DNA of 59,747 nucleotides from NCBI GenBank assembly GCA_030428835.1, contig JAUIEP010000013.1, forward strand, positions 1 to 59,747. Reading direction: 5' to 3'. Under the pieces are notes generated by a model. The model was given only the letters and a program-made list of their open reading frames with translations. It was not told the origin of the DNA and made no database searches. Below are positions 55,584-59,747 of the stretch, one piece after another. Each line of letters opens with the position of its first letter. Within the stretch, counting starts at the first letter, position 1. Origin of the DNA: Gammaproteobacteria bacterium. Lineage in GTDB: Bacteria > Pseudomonadota > Gammaproteobacteria > Pseudomonadales > Halieaceae. The translations under genes and the position numbers were made by a program.

Positions 55584-55613
55584 TTCACCTGGTCGATCGA
55601 ATGGCGGTATAAT
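55584..55613 (+). promoter_or_regulatory. Predicted promoter of the DUF1631-GGDEF-EAL gene
   Basis: A perfect TATAAT (55608-55613) with TTCACC (55584-55589), 18 bp apart, just after the SDR stop. The leader to the ATG at 55705 is about 85 nt. Confidence 0.55.
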
Positions 55614-55704
55614 TTTTACTTTGCTGGACTGGCCAGCAACCACCGAACAATTCCAGGGTTGGCACCGTCGGCACGGTCGCCGCCCCTGCAATGCCAGAGT
55701 GACG

Positions 55705-58700
55705 ATGACCGACATCCCTGCACAGCCCGGAAAATTCTCCGCGACTCTCGTACTGGAAGATGACGTGCGCCTCGGTGGAATCCTGTCCACTCTCCTCGAT
55801 GGGCGCCTGCAACTGGAATCGGTAGCGATCCTCGACGATCCAGAGGGTGATGAGCCCGTCAATATCGCTACTGGTTCGAGCGCCGTACTATCAATCGCCG
55901 GCGACCAACCAGACGCACCCGACAGCGCCAACGTCACTATCTCCGGGCTGTCCGGCGACTGCATCGCTCTCGCGTTCGATCTCGATGACCAGCCGCTGGC
56001 GCTAAGCTACCGTGAGGCTATCGCTCAAGGTCCCGTCGAAGTCGCGGCTCCCGCAGAGGAACTCGCGGCGAAGGAAGGCGGACCAGGCAAGCGCACGACC
56101 CTGTCCGATAGTCTCGCCGAGTTGGACCTCGGCAAGCGCGGACCCAAAGCCGTCTCGCCGGAGTACGCAGATCTCCTAGCCAAACTGGAGTTCGAGGCAG
56201 TCGATCAGCTTGAACGCGCCCTGCATCCTTTCATGGAAGACCTCGCTGGCTATCTACAGGACCTGTCCTCGCGACTGCATCAGCACCTGAGTGGCCGCAA
56301 CTGGCACTACGAGGCAGCGGTCACCCTGAGGCGCAAGGGCGATACAATTGTGGGTAGGCTGATGCAACAGATCCTATCTTATTTTCAGGACCTCACCCCA
56401 CGCATCAGTGATGACCAGTTCTGGCAATTTGACAAGGCCCGCAACAGCGTGGATGACCTCAACATAATCGGGACGCAGGAGTTCGAGGATTACCTTGCCA
56501 TCGACCGCATGGTTACCGCGGGGCAAGAAGAACATCGCCTCGGCCTTGAGGCGCTGACCGTACGTATGGCAACACTTATTGGCGCAGACCCGAACAGGGT
56601 GCGGCTGCCGATTCATGTACGGCAACTAAGTCGCGCGTTCCAACAGGCATTGCGGCCCGAGGACATCGCGCCCAATGTGCAAACCCAGATCTTCGACTAC
56701 TTCGCGGAGCGCTTCATCCGCCAGTTGGACGGCTACTACGAACCCCTGAACGAGATGCTGGCCGAGGGCGACGTCCGCCCGCGCGTCGAGGCGGAAATAC
56801 GGATGAAAGGCTCGCTGCTAAACCAGCCGGAAAGCGAAAACCGCAGGCGTCGGCCGCCACGCCTGCGCGCGATCAAGCCAGAGCGTGAGGCCTCTGGTGA
56901 CGGTGAGATACATATTGCGCGCCGACTTGGTCGCCCGGCGGAGTCCGAAGACGCGCTCGAAGTGGCGCACCAGGCTCAACCGAACGCCGCCACGGAGGCC
57001 GGAGGCGGCGCACAGCAAGAACCGGCAGAGCGCGCCAAGTTGCACCGGCAAATAGGCGAGCAGATCGCAGAGTTCGTGGGCTACTCGGATCCGGAGCGAC
57101 TCTATCAATCTGTCATTGAGGCGCTGAACTTCCGCCGCCAGACTCAGGGGCTGGCCGGTGCCGAGGGCATGGCACTGCCGGCCGACACGCCAATGAGCGG
57201 TACTTGGGATGGCGCAACAGTGCCAAGTTCGGAAGTTGACCAGGGACGCCTCGCCGACGCAGAGTCCATCGCGCGCGCACTCAGCGCATTGCAACACAAC
57301 ACGCAGGCGCGCCAGACCGTGCAAGAAATCGATTCGCTGCGCGAATACCTGGCGTCCCACAGGGAGCAAATCGAGGATCTGCAACATACCAGCGGACTCA
57401 CAGCGGAAAGCCTCAACCAGCTCGACCTGGTGGACAACCTTTTTGGCACTATCCGCTCCCAGGCGGACGTCTCCGCCGCTCTAAAACCTGCTCTTAGTAA
57501 CTTGCAGATCCCACTGGCCAAACTCGCCCTGCTCGACCAAAAGTTCTTTGCCGACCAGACTCACTCGGCGCGGGTCGTGATCGACCGCCTGTCCTCTCTC
57601 GCCACCAGCGCGAATTTTCCAAACAAGGCGCTGGAAGGGCGCATCGGCGAGATTGTCGAAGACATTATCAGGGAGTACGAGGCAGACACGGCAGTCTTCG
57701 ACGCGGCCCTGAAAAAAATTGACCGCCTCGCGGCGCAGCAGGAACGCGCACAATCGCGCAATGTCGAGCGAGTCATCCGCACAATGGAAGGCCAGGAGAG
57801 ACTCGCAGCAGCGCGGCGCGAGGTCGAAGAGTTGATTGGTGCCTACCTGAAACCTCCGGCCGCGCCCCGCCTGTTGCTCGACCTTGTGGACAATGGCTGG
57901 CGCGACCTTCTGGTGCTGATCCACCTGAAAGAGGGCACCAACAGTATCTCCTGGTCGGAACAGGCCCAAGCCCTCGCCAAGCTCAGCAACTGGCTCGGCG
58001 ATATGCGGCGCGGGTTGGCAGACCCGGACGAGGCCGTGGCACGCGGTAAGGACGCCGAACCAGTTCTGGACATGATAAGGGAACAGATATCAAGTGCGAT
58101 GCCCACAAATTTCGGGCACGACGAGGTCCTTAAACAAATGCGCGCGGTCCTTCGTGGCGACGGCGAGGTGGAGACCGCGCCGGTCGAGGGTGATCGCGCG
58201 ACCAACGAACCGGATGCCGCGAGTGTGCGCGCCCGCGTCGAAGATTTGCCTCGCTTGCGGCGCTGGGTCAAGCGCGTGGAGCAGCTTTCCACGGGCGCCT
58301 GGTTGACCTACCGCGACCGCCAGAACCGCAAGAAGAGAATGCAGCTCGCATGGATATCTCCCGATCGCGACCGCTACATTTTCGTCAACGAGCGCGGTCA
58401 ACGCGTTGCGGACCTGAGCGCGATCCGTCTGGCTCGCCAACTGAGTCGCGGGGTGCAGCCACCCGCTCCGGCAGATCGCCTGTCGGTCGTAGACAAGAGT
58501 ATGTTTACCACGCTGGAGAACGTGCAGAAGACGCTCAGCTTCGAACGCAATCACGACAGCCTGACACGACTGATCAACCGCGAGACATTCGTCAGCCAGA
58601 TGCGCCGAGCGCTGCGGCACAGCCAGCAGAAAGGCTCGCAACACGCGGTGCTGTACATCAACATCGACCAGTTCAACCTCGTCAATGATGTCTACGACCG

Positions 58701-59747
58701 GGTCACAGGCGACGGTGTGTTGCTGGAGTTCGCTCGCCTGCTGGCACAGCTCAACGGCCGCAAGGCATCCTCTGCACGAATCGAGGGCGATGAGTTCGCT
58801 GTACTACTGCTCGACCGCCCCATCCAGGTCGCAACCAGGGTGGCGGAGAAAATCCGCTCTGACATCGAAGCCACCAGCATCAATATCGAGGGCGAGGATG
58901 TTTCCTTCACTGTCTCCATCGGCGTCACCGCGATCCTCGAACACAGCCCAGGAGTAGAGGCACTCCTGGGGGCCGCGGCCGCCGCCACGCGCCGCGCCAA
59001 GCAACTGGGTCGCAATCGGGTGGTGCAATTCCAGGCGAGCAGTGAGCAAAAGAATGCAAGCGACTTCCAGAACCAGCGCGAGCAGACACGGGAGAACCTT
59101 GAGGAGGCACTGGCTACCGACCGCTTCGTGTTGCGAGCGCAGCCGATCGTACAGAGCGCGGTGGAAGGCGGGGGCAGCACGCTGCAGTACGAGCTACTGC
59201 TTGGCCTGCGCAACCAGGACGGCACACTTGAATCCCCCGAGGAGTTCATCGAGTCCGCCGAACGGTACGGCTTCATGACCCTCGTAGACCGCTGGGTGGT
59301 ACGCGAGGCTTTCCGCTGGATCAGCAAATTGATGGACGAGCAGAAGGTGGTGCCTCACCTCGCCATCAACCTTTCCGGAGCCAGCGTAGTAGACGACCAA
59401 TTTATGGACTACCTGTTGGAGCAAATATCCGAGTTCGGTGTGGGCACGAGTCGTCTCTGTTTCGAGATCACCGAGACAGGAACGATTTCCAATCTGGTTA
59501 AGGCCGCAGATTTCGTGCGTGCGTTTCGCAATATTGGCTGCAAGTTTTCCATCGACGATTTCGGCACCGGCCTGGCCAGCCACAACTACCTGCGCGAACT
59601 GCCCGTTGATTACGTCAAGATCGACGGCAGCTTCATCCAGGGGCTTGAGTCAAACCGCCAGGACTACGCGATGGCGCGCTCGATCAACGACCTCGCGCAC
59701 TTCCTCGGCCAGCAGACTATCGCCGAGTCCGTGGAAAACGAATCCAC
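55705..59747 (+). CDS. DUF1631-GGDEF-EAL protein, 3' partial
   Basis: Open from ATG 55705 to the window end, at least 1347 residues. A beta-rich N-terminal part (~residues 1-100, PilZ-like in feel but unassigned) precedes a long helical DUF1631 region (~150-930, ending TGAWLTYRDRQNRKKRMQLAWISP). A GGDEF domain starts at His950 (HDSLTRLINRETF); its signature reads EGDEF at 1027-1031, so the first Gly is lost. The EAL domain has ELL at 1163-1165 in place of EAL but keeps the Glu, NLSG Asn, ITETG Glu, DD 1284-1285 and Lys1305. It may bind or hydrolyse c-di-GMP rather than make it. No signal peptide or membrane helix, so cytosolic. Confidence 0.88.
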   Translation, partial: MTDIPAQPGKFSATLVLEDDVRLGGILSTLLDGRLQLESVAILDDPEGDEPVNIATGSSAVLSIAGDQPDAPDSANVTISGLSGDCIALAFDLDDQPLALSYREAIAQGPVEVAAPAEELAAKEGGPGKRTTLSDSLAELDLGKRGPKAVSPEYADLLAKLEFEAVDQLERALHPFMEDLAGYLQDLSSRLHQHLSGRNWHYEAAVTLRRKGDTIVGRLMQQILSYFQDLTPRISDDQFWQFDKARNSVDDLNIIGTQEFEDYLAIDRMVTAGQEEHRLGLEALTVRMATLIGADPNRVRLPIHVRQLSRAFQQALRPEDIAPNVQTQIFDYFAERFIRQLDGYYEPLNEMLAEGDVRPRVEAEIRMKGSLLNQPESENRRRRPPRLRAIKPEREASGDGEIHIARRLGRPAESEDALEVAHQAQPNAATEAGGGAQQEPAERAKLHRQIGEQIAEFVGYSDPERLYQSVIEALNFRRQTQGLAGAEGMALPADTPMSGTWDGATVPSSEVDQGRLADAESIARALSALQHNTQARQTVQEIDSLREYLASHREQIEDLQHTSGLTAESLNQLDLVDNLFGTIRSQADVSAALKPALSNLQIPLAKLALLDQKFFADQTHSARVVIDRLSSLATSANFPNKALEGRIGEIVEDIIREYEADTAVFDAALKKIDRLAAQQERAQSRNVERVIRTMEGQERLAAARREVEELIGAYLKPPAAPRLLLDLVDNGWRDLLVLIHLKEGTNSISWSEQAQALAKLSNWLGDMRRGLADPDEAVARGKDAEPVLDMIREQISSAMPTNFGHDEVLKQMRAVLRGDGEVETAPVEGDRATNEPDAASVRARVEDLPRLRRWVKRVEQLSTGAWLTYRDRQNRKKRMQLAWISPDRDRYIFVNERGQRVADLSAIRLARQLSRGVQPPAPADRLSVVDKSMFTTLENVQKTLSFERNHDSLTRLINRETFVSQMRRALRHSQQKGSQHAVLYINIDQFNLVNDVYDRVTGDGVLLEFARLLAQLNGRKASSARIEGDEFAVLLLDRPIQVATRVAEKIRSDIEATSINIEGEDVSFTVSIGVTAILEHSPGVEALLGAAAAATRRAKQLGRNRVVQFQASSEQKNASDFQNQREQTRENLEEALATDRFVLRAQPIVQSAVEGGGSTLQYELLLGLRNQDGTLESPEEFIESAERYGFMTLVDRWVVREAFRWISKLMDEQKVVPHLAINLSGASVVDDQFMDYLLEQISEFGVGTSRLCFEITETGTISNLVKAADFVRAFRNIGCKFSIDDFGTGLASHNYLRELPVDYVKIDGSFIQGLESNRQDYAMARSINDLAHFLGQQTIAESVENES

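Overview
This 59.7 kb window is GC-rich, densely packed chromosomal DNA from a gammaproteobacterium. The evidence for that placement is the conserved housekeeping neighbourhood rpoE-rseA-rseB-rseC-mucD-lepA-lepB-rnc-era-recO-acpS, with nadB divergent from rpoE, plus sdhE/ygfX, hrpB, relA-mazG and ygfZ. A coenzyme F420 locus and the low-redundancy gene packing fit a marine lineage such as the Halieaceae and relatives, but that finer placement is inference. I see no rRNA, tRNA, CRISPR array, insertion sequence or prophage. Both window ends cut genes: a YgiQ-type radical SAM protein on the left, and a very large DUF1631-GGDEF-EAL protein on the right.

Layout. 1-6.1 kb: ygiQ (partial), a YtfJ-like periplasmic protein and a two-gene RND efflux pump. 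6.2-8.6 kb: a three-gene redox cassette (rubrerythrin, HdrD/GlpC-like Fe-S protein, DUF3501). 8.6-14.1 kb: hrpB, an NnrU-like membrane protein, a DUF1330 protein, an exported transglutaminase and an SDR. 14.2-20.6 kb, all on the minus strand: a probable surface-glycan or lipid-linked sugar cluster (MATE-fold transporter, GT2, GT4, FAD/UGM-like oxidoreductase). It is led by two small membrane proteins that share an apparently unnamed ~80-residue module with a Y/F-x-PGY[ST]V core. 20.7-28.6 kb: MFS transporter, trpS, a DUF3524-type tRNA-queuosine mannosyltransferase, an M18 aminopeptidase, a 3-hydroxyisobutyrate-dehydrogenase-like enzyme, uppP, tsaB and mobA. 28.7-30.1 kb: a histone-H1-like Lys/Ala/Pro repeat protein and adk. 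30.2-44.4 kb: a minus-strand run of core genes from rpoE down to mazG, with a sigma-E-type promoter in front of rpoE. 44.6-47.9 kb: nadB, ygfX, sdhE, ygfZ. 47.96-48.13 kb: short tandem repeats joined to a perfect 23-bp inverted repeat of REP type.

48.1-55.6 kb is the most distinctive part. A minus-strand operon encodes a coenzyme F420 pathway: npdG (F420:NADPH oxidoreductase), cofE, cofD, and one 1077-residue polypeptide that fuses CofC, CofG and CofH. ung follows immediately. An SDR dehydrogenase is divergent from npdG. The operon could account for making the FO chromophore, activating a phospho-acid, joining the two, glutamylating the product and reducing it with NADPH. CofE lacks the nitroreductase-like domain of actinobacterial FbiB, so the reduced-precursor route (2-phospholactate or 3-phosphoglycerate) seems more likely than the PEP/dehydro-F420 route; this is inference.

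The genes most worth follow-up are the CofC-CofG-CofH triple fusion, the PGYSV-module membrane proteins at the head of the glycan cluster, and the rubrerythrin/Fe-S/DUF3501 cassette.
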